Source: Piper betle
Lineage: Eukaryota; Streptophyta; Magnoliopsida; Piperales; Piperaceae
Length of the DNA: 64,000 nt
Assembly: GCA_033002965.1 (NCBI GenBank)
Contig: JAURVB010013259.1
Coordinates: forward strand, 186,001 to 250,000
Direction: 5' to 3'
The notes under the pieces were generated by a model. The model was not told where the DNA came from and did not search any database. It was given only the letters and a program-made list of their open reading frames with translations. The position numbers were made by a program, and so were the translations under genes. Shown here one piece after another: positions 1 to 11,098 of this stretch (position 1 is the stretch's first letter; each line of letters starts with the position of its first letter).

Positions 1-1402
1 ATTCGTCAGTAGAATAGTGACATAACTGTCAATTAACAGCACCATCTCCATTTTAATTTCTAAATTAAAGGGAAGCAAGCCCCTTCAATCTCTGATTGAG
101 GACAAGACTCAATAAGGGGCAAATTTCCAACTCCATGTTAAAAATGTTACCCCCAGTAATAGACATGGTCCTGGTGGATCTAGTTTAATTAAATTTCAAA
201 TAAATGTTATATTTGGAGTATGTTAGTACGTTAAAGCACAAAAATATTCTTCAAAAATTAACCTCCTCTCAAATTTGGTTTGTAACAAAAAAAAAATCAC
301 TATCACAACCAACTCCATCAAAGTTTTTGCATTGCCGGTATCAATTCCGGATAAAGGAGGAGAGTTGGTGTTAAGAAATGGTATTTGACCGTAAAAAATA
401 TTATCATTTATAATTTATGGATTCCTAATATGGACCCCTAACACACTTTATGGGTACTTAGCTAGATGAAGAAGAAGAAGACAGCCTTCCGAAGATGACA
501 AAATGACAAACCAAACATCAGAAAATTAGGTTTGATTCAATCTATGATACTTTTGCATCTAAACATTTCATAATACCGAACGCAAATCTAAACATTCTTC
601 ATGGCCAGATACCAATAAACATGTACAAAATCATGAATCGTATTTTTGCAAAGAAATAAGCATTAAAATCAGCCAATTTTTTTTGAGGATATGATTCCAA
701 TAAGAACGACGGAAAAAGTTCGGCGAAGGACCGCCGGATAAAATGTACGGACATGCAGATTCGGCCTACGGCCACGCTGAGAGTTTCAGTGGCTCGCACG
801 ACCAATGGGCTTGGATCATGTGGGGGTGATTTGATTTGGTGAGCTAATAGCTTGACATTGAACGAAGATCAACTATTTAAAATGAAAGTTTGTGCTTAAC
901 AATTTTTAGGGGACCATTAAAAGCTACATTAGAATTTAAAATAGAAATAACATTTAATGCTAAAAATAGATCACATTCTTCTCAATTTGATCATTTCTTT
1001 TTCACATAATGAATGAGATTGTACAACCCGGCTAGGCTGCGACAATATTTTTCGAGAAATATTTAGCAATTTAGGATGCTAATTACAGTAGAGAATCAAA
1101 GTAGATACGTCGGATCCACGGCCTACCACTTTTGGTTTTAGATGTGCATGGGATATGTAATGGGTCACATAATCAGGATTAATTTTCTCGTGATTAATGG
1201 AGGCCATATAATCGATCTTGGGAGGGCTACCTCTAGTCTCACATTACCAACCCTCGAAGACCATGCGGAAAAATGTTTCTCTTTCAGTACTAATTAATTC
1301 CTGTAAGTTCGTTGATACCATATTATCTAATAAAGATCAGGTTTGAGTTTATCAAGAGATGTTGCAATATTGGTGCCCATGCACAGGCCACGGGAGGGGC
1401 TG
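1..1402. other. Intergenic, no gene seen
   Basis: AT-rich spacer. Short open frames occur, but none shows a recognisable domain, splice structure or codon pattern. I see no RNA gene or bounded mobile element here. Confidence 0.5.
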
Positions 1403-1439
1403 GGAAGAGGAAGAGGAAGAGGAAGAGGAAGAGGAAGAG
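1403..1439 (+). repeat. (AGGAAG)n microsatellite
   Basis: About six perfect copies of a purine hexamer in a row. The Lys/Arg- or Gly/Arg-rich open frames that cross it are products of the repeat and not genes. Confidence 0.9.
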
Positions 1440-1539
1440 TTGGTCCAGTTTTCACCGGGAAGGGAGCTACTGTGGTACATGCCTGCATGGTTTTAGTACT
1501 CAGTCTTGTTTTTGTTCTTCTGAGTCTTAATTTCTAAAC

Positions 1540-2285
1540 ATGCCTGGATGATGGCAACATATCATGAGTCGCCAATCTCCTGGTTTCTCGTTCCTCATCT
1601 TCAGATCAGAGGGCCCTCTCCCAATAATGCTTCTCTGTTCCTGATTTCGCTCATACTGTTTTGTATTTTGTAAATTTTACTTTCTAATGGAAGATGCTGG
1701 CTTCAAATATAATAATAATAGTTTGAAAATTAAAATTTTAAAAATAAATAAATACAATTTTTTAGAAAAAATACACCTTAAAAACAAAAAAATCCCTTAA
1801 AACGACAAAAGTTGTAACGAGGGTTTGCCCATTTACACCTTAAATGTCTACTGAGGTTGAATTGTGGGCCTTATTGAGGTGGTCCAACCATAAATGCCAG
1901 CCTAGATGAAGATAGACCCCATCTATGGTCATTAAAAATTTATTTTAAAAAAGATTTATAATTTTTTATATTAACTTGTGATGGTACATATCTTATGTCA
2001 TGGAAGCCACTTTAAAGAATTATTATAAAATTAAGAAGAGCTTGACTATTGACACATATTCTTTTTTTTTTTGGAGACGTCCTCCAAAAAATCCACATTA
2101 TTTAAATGCTATAGTCAATTAATTTCAACGTTGTTGGCTATGGATAAAATAAATTTAATATTTACTTATAATAGGCGGAAATTTTTTTGTCAGCTCTCAC
2201 AAATGCTTTTTTTTGTGTGCTCTTAAGCGGGTCTTTAAAAAAATGTGTTATTATAAGAGGTGCCTTTTTAAAAAGGAAATAAATT
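1540..2285. other. Intergenic, no gene seen
   Basis: AT-rich DNA with poly(A) and poly(T) runs. Nothing recognisable. Confidence 0.5.
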
Positions 2286-2292
2286 TTCTATG

Positions 2293-2992
2293 CTTGAGCA
2301 CAGGCAGCTTTGCCTGTGCTCAAGTTTGATTTTAGCCGTTGAATTAGCATCCAACGGCCAAGATAAAAAACCCTAATCTTGAGAGGGGGTGGCCGCCGGC
2401 GGCGCCGCAGCAGCGATGGTGGAGGGGGTAGGAAGGGCGCTTGGCCACGGCGACGGTCGGGGGGGGGCAGGGGATGGGGTTGGTTCCGGGGGGCGGCGGC
2501 AAGGTGGTCGCGGGTTGCCACGTGGGGGGCACGGCGCGGCGGGGTGGCAGGCCGGGGACGGGAGACGGGGGGCGGCTGGGCGCCCGTTGCCGCAGGGGTG
2601 GGAGCCACAATGGGGAGGGGCGGGGCGGGGCGGGGAGGTGGGCCGCTGGGGTGCACCGCGGCGGTCGACCCCGGCTTCGGGAGGGGGCGCGGCGACGGGG
2701 CAGCGGTCTCGACGGGGTGGGGGTGGTGTCGCCCGGCGGTGGGGTGGCGGGCCGGCAGGGGAAGAAGCGAGGCGGCTAGATCCGCCACCCTGTCGCCGCC
2801 GGTGGTGTGGGGGGAGGGGGTCGCCGCGAGGAGGGGGGTTGCGTCACCACCCTGTCGACCAGGGGCGGCGACAAGAGGGGCAGGGGGTGGCGTCGCGTCG
2901 GCCGGCAGCGGCGACGGCGCCCCATATATATATATTTGTTTCATCAAACCGTTGGATTGAATCCAACAGCTGGATGGCCCAAGCACAGGCAC
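2293..2992. mobile_element. GC-cored MITE-like element (family C, copy 1)
   Basis: A strongly G-rich plus-strand core (about 2385-2920) is flanked by related ends. The left end has a perfect 14-bp hairpin (2293-2306 and 2311-2324, loop of 4) containing GCCTGTGCTCAAG, then an imperfect CCGTTG...CCAACGG palindrome. The right end has GTTGGATTGAATCCAAC (about 2951) and then CCAAGCACAGGCA, which matches the left end in inverted orientation. The palindrome recurs at 48379 and, in variant form, near 48538, which marks a repeat family. Open frames in several frames on both strands of the core reflect G/C composition. I could not fix a target-site duplication, so the exact ends are approximate. Confidence 0.55.
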
Positions 2993-3040
2993 ACAGTAAA
3001 CCTGCCCTCTTTAAAAAAGAGTGTACTTTTTAAATTATAA

Positions 3041-3516
3041 TTTTCGAAAAAATTTTTTGTCTTGATTATATATAACCTTTTAGAAAAGGTATACTTCTTC
3101 GTCATAACACTTTAAGGAGGTTGCATTTTTACTCTTCTCAATATTGTGGTTGCAACCTTTTTCATCCATTTTTTTTTATAAAATTGAGTTTTTAACATAA
3201 AAGTGGATATTTTTATATCATTAGATGATGGGAAAATTAAGTATAATTACTTTAAAAGGGAAAATTTTACTAAAATGGGAAAATTGCCCTCAATTCTAAA
3301 AAAATAAATTTATAAAAAACACAACTTAGTCGTCGCCGTTGCTGTGGTTGATCCGTCACTCCAAGGCCTAGAACGATCACACTGGTTCCTCCGGTCCATA
3401 TCTAATCACATGCATTCAAAACTCGGCTGCCCTCCACCTTTAATTAAAAAAAATTTAAATACTCAGTAGCTACCGTGGTTGAGTTGGCGGCAGCCAGTGG
3501 CAATGATCAAGGAGCA
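3041..3516. other. Intergenic, no gene seen
   Basis: AT-rich spacer between two repeats; nothing recognisable. Confidence 0.5.
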
Positions 3517-3524
3517 GTTGGGTC

Positions 3525-4371
3525 CTCTGATGCACGAATCGGTCGATTCCGTGCGGAATTGGCCGATTTAAATCGGATCAGCATCGCGCAGATCCGATTT
3601 CGGGGCCGAATTGGTCCCCGAATCGCCCGGTTTCGTCCGATTCTGACTGATTTAACTCGGAATCGGAATCGGCCGATTTAAATCGGAATCGATTTTTTAG
3701 GAAATTACCAAAATACCATAGGTATGATTTTTATTAAATTATTTAAGTATGGGTAAAATGGTAATTTAGATTTTAAAAACCTAAAATCAAACCCGCTCCC
3801 CCCACACAGCCGTCGCTCGTCCGCTCGCCACCGCCCCGTTTTCACCCTCCGCCGTGCGTCCCCGACTCCGGGCTTGCCGCCGACCGGGCTTCCGACATCG
3901 CCGCCGACCTCGCAACGTCGCCGCCGACGTGTGGCCGGACCGAATCGGGCTGTGACGCACAAATCGCAGCCGACTCCGCCGCCGACTGTTCGTCCGACCG
4001 GGCTGCCGACATCGCCGCTGACCGGGCCGCCGACGGCGGCGGCGGGGTAAAGAGCGGAGGGTGGCATTCTCGTAATTAAAGTTGACTCGAGTCTAACTCG
4101 AGTTAAAAATAATAATTAATTCTAAATAATTTTAAATAAAAATCTTAAAAAATATCATAAACTATAATACACAGAATAATATCAAAATAACATCAATACC
4201 TAATCTTAATATATTTATATTATAAATTGTCAAATTATTATATATGACCGATTAAACTAATTTGGACCGATTCAACTGAACTGATTCCTAGCCGATTCAG
4301 ACCGATTCTAATTCCGATTCCGACTCCCAGGAAAACCGATTCCGATTCTGATTCCGATTCATGCAACCATG
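3525..4371 (+). mobile_element. hAT-like MITE, AATCGG family, copy 1
   Basis: Non-autonomous element of 847 bp. The left end CTCTGATGCACGAATCGG pairs with the reverse complement of the right end, CATGGTTGCATGAATCGG. It is flanked by an 8-bp near-duplication, GTTGGGTC at 3517-3524 and TTTGGGTC at 4372-4379, as expected for hAT insertions. Both subterminal zones are dense in AATCGG/CCGATT, and a GC-rich core (about 3800-4060) is followed by an AT-rich tail. No transposase is encoded. A homologous copy lies inverted at 11099-11976 and a more diverged one at 24412-25169. Confidence 0.75.
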
Positions 4372-4379
4372 TTTGGGTC

Positions 4380-5768
4380 TGCTAGATTGGTCGGGCGACT
4401 GGTTCCGGCCATGACCTCGGCCATCTTGGTCTAGCGGTCGAGGTGGTCTAGGGGCAATCGGCTTGTCGCCCCCTATATTATTATTATTTTGAATTTTTTT
4501 AATTAAGTGATAGTATGTTATACAATTTGATTTCCCCCCTTTAGGCATGACTTTTCCACCATGTGTTAATATGAAAAAAATTCTATTTTTTCTTGTAAAA
4601 AGCTAAATAAAATTTGATCTTTTCCCCTTAGGGATCATCCTTTTAGTTTATTTTATCCAATCATTTTTTCATATTTATCATTGATGATTTATGGGAGAAA
4701 GATAAATATACAATATCTACTCTTATTAATAAAAAAGGAGAATTTAATATTAGTATGAAATTAAAAGTAAGAAAATTAGTCAATCAAAATACAAAAAATA
4801 AAAATAAAAAAATAATAAAAATATCTCTTATTAAGGGTCATTTGTTCGCATCTCGATATTTTTAAAAATAATAATATTATTATTATTTCTTTTATGGCAA
4901 GAGGTCATGAGTTCGAACCCACCTAACTTTAACTTTTAACTTCTCGGTAAAAAGAGTTGGTCTAATTGTCTTAAAAATATAATAAAAAATTAAATAATTA
5001 TAATTCATTTTTCATTTAAGCATGACATTTTAGTAATTTATTTTCGTATTTAATTTTAAATGTGCTTTTTTTTATGAATGCAATTATCTAATATTTTGGT
5101 TGTTTTTAGATCTCCATTCCCACACGTTGTGTAGGTATTTTGACTAATCTTGTGTAAGACAGAGATAATATGTATGTGAAGTTTTGTTGAGAAAAAAATT
5201 GTATAAACTGTTTAGATTATTTAATTAGGCTTTGCAAAAGTCCACACGAACATGGGAAGAGAATTATTTCATTTACTATGCTGATTTCCTCACCTACAAG
5301 CAATTTGTCTAAATTTCAAGCTGTTAATACTTGATTACTTACCAAATAAGTACTGTGCGTCCCAACAATTGATAAGCAAATAGTAGATGGATCATGCATG
5401 CATTTGCACAAAAAATATATGGACTCGAACATCCGAGTGCACAAGGAAACCACCAATGCTTTGATCCAGCTTATCAAGCTGAGGAGCTGATCAGGAGCTA
5501 AGGAGCTCGCTAGAAAGTTTTACATTAACGCTTCAAACATCCAAAATGCAAAGAATCAACCAAAAAGAAAAAACCCATAATTTAATTCACATCCAAGGTG
5601 AAATACAGAGGGCCGAATAGTAACGCACAGAGGTGCGACAAAGCAAGAGGCATGGCCATGGCGAATCCAGGTAGACAAGTACAGCAAAGCATGCAGTGAC
5701 TTTTTCAAGTTTTTGATAAAAGTACAGACGACCCCCACCCTTCATCTTTCCCTCGTCTTCTTCGTCAA
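4380..5768. other. Intergenic, no gene seen
   Basis: AT-rich. A tRNA-like GAGTTCGAACCC near 4910 has no cloverleaf around it. Nothing else stands out. Confidence 0.45.
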
Positions 5769-6010
5769 TCACCTGCTGCTTTCCCAATCGTCCGGTTGGA
5801 TTAATCGAACACTGTCATTCCTTGCCAGGCCCCCCTTCCCATTGGTTTCAAGATGCCATCCATGCGAACTAGAAATGAAATTAGCCGCATGTCCGGCCTC
5901 AAACTCTGCGCCCATATCAATCAAATCTTGAAACGATCCCTTAACTCCCCCAGCCATCCAATCCACAATTGGTTAATGTTGCCCGCTTTGAGTTTCGCCA
6001 TCCTCGTTCT
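5769..6010 (-). pseudogene. Coding-like relic of unknown identity
   Basis: Read on the minus strand, about 80 codons give a balanced, protein-like composition (..DWMAGGVKGSFQDLIDMG.. then ..SSSHGWHLETNGKGG..), ending in a stop at 5769. The same frame continues upstream past an internal TAA (about 5969) into an acidic stretch, NKNEDGETQSGQ. I do not recognise the family. It could be the last exon of a decayed gene or simply a lucky frame. It ends roughly 450 bp from the start codon of the divergent I9 gene at 6457. Confidence 0.25.
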
Positions 6011-6116
6011 TATTGATGACCAAGTCCTTAACTTCTTACTAAGTGCCTTATGTATGTAAACTATAAGGCCAAACTATACATGCATGAGTAGGTGTTGGCT
6101 CCTCCCCCAAGAGACT

Positions 6117-6179
6117 GCCAATGGAGACGCCAGCGTCCCCATTCATTGATCCTTGGGAAGATCTGGCGTCCCCATTGGC
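6117..6179. repeat. Short inverted repeat (hairpin)
   Basis: A 17-bp arm at 6117-6133 pairs with 6163-6179 with a single mismatch, across a 29-bp loop. GCGTCCCCATT also occurs twice as a direct repeat inside and beside the loop. It lies about 180 bp upstream of the TATA box of the I9 gene. Confidence 0.6.
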
Positions 6180-6355
6180 GTCGTCAAATTTTTTTCTAAA
6201 TACATACGTACGTGTCCATTTGGGAGCAAGTAAAGCCCGTTATATAGAAGAGATTATCTAGATAGTTATTTACACTAATTACGGGAGTTAAAGTCGTCGT
6301 TTCAACAGTATCACATTATATATGTTTGACTTCGTCTAAGATCCCTTCTTTTTTC

Positions 6356-6363
6356 TATATAAG
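6356..6363 (+). promoter_or_regulatory. TATA box of the I9-prodomain gene
   Basis: TATATAAG lies 93 bp upstream of the ATG at 6457, which would put a transcript start near 6385-6395 and leave a short leader. This supports the downstream small gene having its own promoter rather than being a random exon fragment. Confidence 0.5.
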
Positions 6364-6456
6364 AGGGAGTGAGCTAGCTCATGATGAACTTGTTATCATC
6401 ACCCTGTACTCTTTTTTTATTATCTTGTTTATAGAAGAGATCTAAGGGGGGAGTTT

Positions 6457-6827
6457 ATGGGAAGGGATCAGGTCAAGCAGGTCTATTTCGTCTTCATGAA
6501 CTTCGACCCTGAGTACGATCGTCTTCGTGCAGACCGGTTTGGGTTCTGTGATATATTGATCAGTACCTTTGCTCTTCATTACACTTCGCTTTCTTTGATG
6601 TTCTCATTTATGCTACTCTGGTCTCAATCTAATGCAATGTAGCACGAAGCAAGGAGCGCAGGAGCTCGACTTGTATCTGAGCAACAAGCATGACAACTTG
6701 CTGGCGAGTGTGTTAGAGGCAGGGACGTACAAGAGGAGATTCTCGTTGGTCATTGTTGATGGGTTCTCTGTGGAGATTACAGATGAGCAGGTAGTATACA
6801 CTACCGATTATTTTCCTATTACACAAT

Positions 6828-6860
<33 letters not shown>

Positions 6861-7048
6861 TATTGCGTGTGTGTGTATATTTGGCCACATTTCATTTAAG
6901 CTCATCGTTTCGACCAATTATTGGAGGATCTATTTAGTACATAGTTGGTAGGCGGGTATTGATCCAGCTTTGTCTTAAGCAGGCCGAAGTTCTTAGATCC
7001 GGGAAGGGAGTACGACTTGTGGAAAAAAACCAGGAGCTATGCTGCTGA
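6457..7048 (+). CDS. Stand-alone subtilase prodomain (I9 inhibitor) protein, 97 aa
   Basis: Three exons, 6457-6536, 6643-6790 and 6983-7048, join in frame through GT-AG introns. The product resembles only the I9 propeptide of plant subtilisin-like proteases (SBT2-like in wording). It shows a first strand KQVYFVFMNFDPEYDRLRAD, a helix with GAQELDLYL, the central SLVIVDGFSVEIT strand, and AEVLRSGKGVRLVEKNQEL at the prodomain end, then two Cys and a stop. There is no signal peptide before it and no catalytic Asp/His/Ser domain after it. Within the subtilase family, prodomains chaperone and inhibit their protease, and free-standing I9 proteins are known as inhibitors. It may therefore be a small inhibitor or the truncated 5' end of a dead protease gene. 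The open splicing, complete I9 fold and TATA box argue against advanced decay. Homology is confident; function is inference. Confidence 0.6.
6829..6879. repeat. (TG)n(TA)n microsatellite in intron 2 of the I9 gene
   Basis: Alternating TG then TA dinucleotides, followed by a second short GTGTGT run. It lies wholly within the intron 6791-6982. Confidence 0.85.
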
Positions 7049-7940
7049 TTCTGAGACAGTACACATAAGACTACCCGGCTCAGATAACTGGATCTCATGT
7101 ATGTTATTTCGGAGGCCAAGGATAAGCTGGCTGGATCAATATTATTAAATGTTCTATAAATTTTACCTGTTTTAGTCTAATGAGGTTTACAGAGAGTGAA
7201 ATACTGGTGACTTTCTCTTGTGGTAAATGGAAAAAATCTATGTTTTGCATGTCTGTGAAGCATCTGACGGAATTCTCAATGTTTGCCGTGTACTTATCTT
7301 TCTTTACTTGGCTTAGCATTGAAGCAATCAGTGTATTCCGGTATTTGTGACGCTAATATAAATGCTGCAGCCAGGTCAAGGCTAGAAACAGACACGGGGA
7401 AAGATTAAGAGGCCTAGCTAATTAAGGAGTTAACAAATTCTTGAAATGCTTAGTTTACATACTTCAATGGAATTGGTATTTGGAGTTTTTTAATTAGCTG
7501 CACCCCTCAATTTCTCCCTTACCCACTTCCGACTTTGTAAGTGGATTATTTATTTTTGCAAAACAATTGTACCAATATGTAAAAATTAGTCTTATGAAAT
7601 CTGAAATAATCCGGACCTAAGCTCAACTAAAAAATTAACACGGTACTTAAACTATGACTATAACAATTTAATTATCCCTTATAATTACGTTAAAATCTTC
7701 TCATGACAAAATCATGGATATAGGCGTTAACTTACATATTCAAGCGCATGTAATGGTCACCCGAGAGGCCGGTGCTCCCTCCTTCCACCCTTCTAGCTCC
7801 TCATAACCAAAATCCAGTGTGAGAAACTTAAGTTAGCCATTAATAAATTTGATTTTTTTAAAAAAATTATTTGAAGGAATGCGGTATTCACGTTTCACCG
7901 CAGTAGAACGACGGGAAAAAATTTTGAAAGAGTGCACATT

Positions 7941-7980
<40 letters not shown>

Positions 7981-10306
7981 GAGTTTTTTTTAAAGTTCTC
8001 TTTGGGAAAAATATGAATCTCCTCCTTTTTCTATGAATGTCTCCCCCACGTGAGGGAGTAAGTGATGGAAATATCAAATAAGCTCGTCTTTCCAAATAGA
8101 CGACTAATGAAAGTCAACCCAGTATAAATTAGGTCATCAAGTTTTCTTCTAATTCATCTGTGGCTCTAAAGAGTTAGCTTAGATCTCTATGTTCTCCCTC
8201 TAGCTATAGCTTCTCACTTTTTTCAACATTAGGTTTAATCTCGCTTGCATCATTGTTGACCTTCCATCTGCACGTAGTATTTTAAAACTCATTCCATGCA
8301 CGTGAAGTTGTTGAATAACAATGTTTTGGTCGTTTGACATGCATCTTCCAAAGTCTAAATTAACTCTTCTTTTTAAGAATAGAATGGCCAGATTATAATC
8401 TAACTATGGAATGTTAAATTAACAAACCATTTTGGAAGCTAGGATTTAGGGTTGCACATATGTGCTCTGGGGGATGCAGCGTGGTAATTGTACTGGATTC
8501 ACCAATGACCAATCAGAATTAATAATCGATAACTCATGCTTCATGCGGTTTTGACTTGGCAGATTTCCATGAAACTTCATCATGCGCTTGTTTTACAGGT
8601 TCGATTTAGGTAGATAAATATTACAATATTGGAAATAACACAAGATATAGTTTACTTTTAATAGTTGTATGCAATTAGCTGACAACATATATAGCTTGAC
8701 AACTAGTGATCTGTCTTGCTATGGATAATAATTTTCGAAGCAACAAATAAAAGGAGGTGTGCAAAGAAAACATATTTATCTTATAAGATTTGAGACCAAC
8801 AAACATAAGACTTATATTGCATTTAAAGATTGATGTTGCCATCCTATAAGAAAGACGTTAATGATGTTTAGTAACTTTAAAAATTACGTGCCAATCAAAG
8901 AAACCCTCATCTACCTTTTTTGTTTAAATAAAAAGTGACCCTTATAATAAACCGTAATTTGACAAGTTTGCTACAGCTTATATTGTTTCAGATAGGCATA
9001 TATATATATAGCGCGCGGAAGTAACATGACAAATAATTGGACTAGCTAGTTCTCTTCGTTGATCTTATACATGCATGCCAAAGTAAAAATTAGCAGAAGA
9101 TAGAATTTGAACCTGCAGAATGATATTCCAGATTCCAAGCAGAGTTGGTTCCCCATCGAAGCACATTGAAGTAGTGATCTAATGAACTTCAGTTGATATA
9201 AACGTCAATGTATAATTAAGCAGCTTCCCAACCTTTAACAACGACTATGGGAATTCACTTCTTTACCTTCTCCTTCATTACAAACAAGCAGGACGTGCAA
9301 GGCCTTCTTTGATTACCCCTCCCTGCAAGCGCTTCCATCACCATGCCCACCTCAAGCTTGGGAACATGAGTTTGGTACCCAATCAGTATAGGCGGCAAGA
9401 GGAGTTTGGAAGCCCTTGAGGGAGAGATGAACAAGAAACGCCTTGAAGAATTGAGTTAAAGGCTGGTTGCTTGCTTAATATGCGCGACCTACCTTACCTT
9501 TTGGTGTGGAATATGATCGGTGGTGAACTTCCATTTTATAGGCTACTTGGTTCACGAAGAGTGAATATGTTAAGAGCCATGGATGGCCCCCCATATCTTA
9601 TCAATTCGTATTAGTGGAAAGACCAGATCCTTGTCATGATTCTACAAAGTGTTCAAATCATCCACACAAGCTCAACCTTTGGAGGCATGGCAGGGGCGCC
9701 CCCTCTTTTGGCGAGAATAAAATTTGAGTACTAATTGGGGCATCATATCTTGACACGGAAAAGGATTGTGGCTCTTCCATTCCATGCACATAATATTCCT
9801 CCAATAGTCAACTTCGATAGCATATGTTCTATGTCCATATGAGTTATCCTTTGTTATGTGTTTTATGAAGTGTTAATAAACGATGCACTTAGTCTCTGAT
9901 TAATTTGTTTATGTTTCAACTGTCATGAATTAGTTTGCCCACAATTTTGATCATTTTGTTTTTCTTTGTTGATAAACTGAAACATGTGATGCGGCTAATC
10001 CAGATTAAGATTGGTAATTATATGAAAAGAACTTTTTATAGGGTCGGTGGAAAAGAACTTTTTATAACCACAAGACAAAAGGGTTGATGATTGTTCACTA
10101 GGAAATAATAGTTTCGGTAATTATGTGAACAAACTTTCGACAAAGTTACATCCGACCTAATTAAAGCATAAAGTATCCATTAGTTTTTTTTAATGGTTGC
10201 AGTAGCTACAACGTGACCAAATAGAAATTGCAAATCCTAATCAAATGTACTGTGGACTTTGAACGCTTAGTTCAATCGGGAGATGCATGTCTTGTGTGAA
10301 TTGCAA
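7049..10306. other. Long intergenic stretch, no gene seen
   Basis: Downstream of the I9 gene I find no protease catalytic domain in any frame up to about 7900. A (TA)n microsatellite lies at about 7943-7977. The remainder is AT-rich without recognisable coding, RNA or bounded repeat features. Confidence 0.45.
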
Positions 10307-10314
10307 GTTTCAGG

Positions 10315-10606
10315 TAGGGTTGCTAATTGAGCGAGCCAGCTCGTGAGCATTTAGCGTTCGGCTCGGCTTGACTCGACTCGAAACTCGACATTTAAATGCT
10401 CGACTCGAACTCGACTCGAACTCGACTCGAACTCGACTTACGAGCCGAGCTTGAGCAAGGTCGTGTTCGACTCGACTCGACTCGGTTATAACTCGAAATC
10501 GACTCGAACTCGACTCGTAGCTCGACTCGAACTCGACTCGATAAAATAATATAATAATATAGTCTTTATATTATATTATATTATATTATATTATATTATA
10601 TTATAT

Positions 10607-10637
<31 letters not shown>

Positions 10638-10993
10638 CAATATAATAACAAAGAAGCAAGATAGTTGAGATGGTAAGTATTCACCTTGATGACTTCAAGG
10701 TTGTGGGTTCAAACCACATTGGCTTCATTTTTTTAAGTGAAGTACTTTTGACTTTTAATCGAGCTGGTTTCGAGCTAACGAACGAGCTGGCGAACGAGCT
10801 CATAAAAATTAAGTAGTGAAGTATATTCGAGCTCGAGTCGAGCTCGAACACATAAAAGATATTCGAGTCGAACTCGAGCGTGTATGTCCAAAACTCGTTC
10901 GATCTCGAGTCGAGTTCGAACGAGTTTCGAACTATTCGAGCCGAGCTCGAACACATGTTGAGCTCGGCTCGCTCGCTCAATTAAGCACCCTTA
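10315..10993. mobile_element. hAT-like MITE, CGAGCTCGAA family, copy 1
   Basis: 679-bp element with inverted ends. The left end TAGGGTTGCTAATTGAGC matches the reverse complement of the right end, TAAGGGTGCTTAATTGAGC. It is flanked by a perfect 8-bp target duplication GTTTCAGG at 10307-10314 and 10994-11001, the hallmark of hAT insertion. Subterminal zones consist of many copies of CTCGAACTCGACT on the left and their inverted form on the right, with a (TTATA)n tract at about 10565-10615 between. No transposase is encoded. Both ends and the duplication are well preserved, which suggests relatively late movement. Confidence 0.85.
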
Positions 10994-11065
10994 GTTTCAG
11001 GCTATGTATAGCGCAAGGTCAACTTTAAAGACATGGAATACACATTTTAATGAATATATACTAAA

Positions 11066-11097
11066 TTTTTTTTTTTTTGGGGGGGGGGGGGGGGGGG
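11066..11097 (+). repeat. T13-G19 homopolymer junction
   Basis: Thirteen T followed directly by nineteen G, abutting the left end of the AATCGG element. It may be a real G-quadruplex-capable tract or a sequencing/assembly artefact, since homopolymers of this length are error-prone. Confidence 0.9.
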
Positions 11098-11098
11098 C

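Noticed and set aside
2288..3040. Overlapping long open frames on both strands in the G-rich block
   Set aside because: Five or more frames are open at once, products are low-complexity Gly/Arg or Pro/Arg, and there is no domain or splice signal. Composition explains them.
4895..4925. tRNA-like GAGTTCGAACCC motif
   Set aside because: No acceptor stem, D-arm or anticodon arm can be drawn around it. Similar motifs near 10700 and 25460 also fail.
7049..7900. Remaining catalytic domain of a subtilase after the I9 exons
   Set aside because: I looked for Asp, His and Ser motif regions (such as GTSMA) in three frames and saw none.
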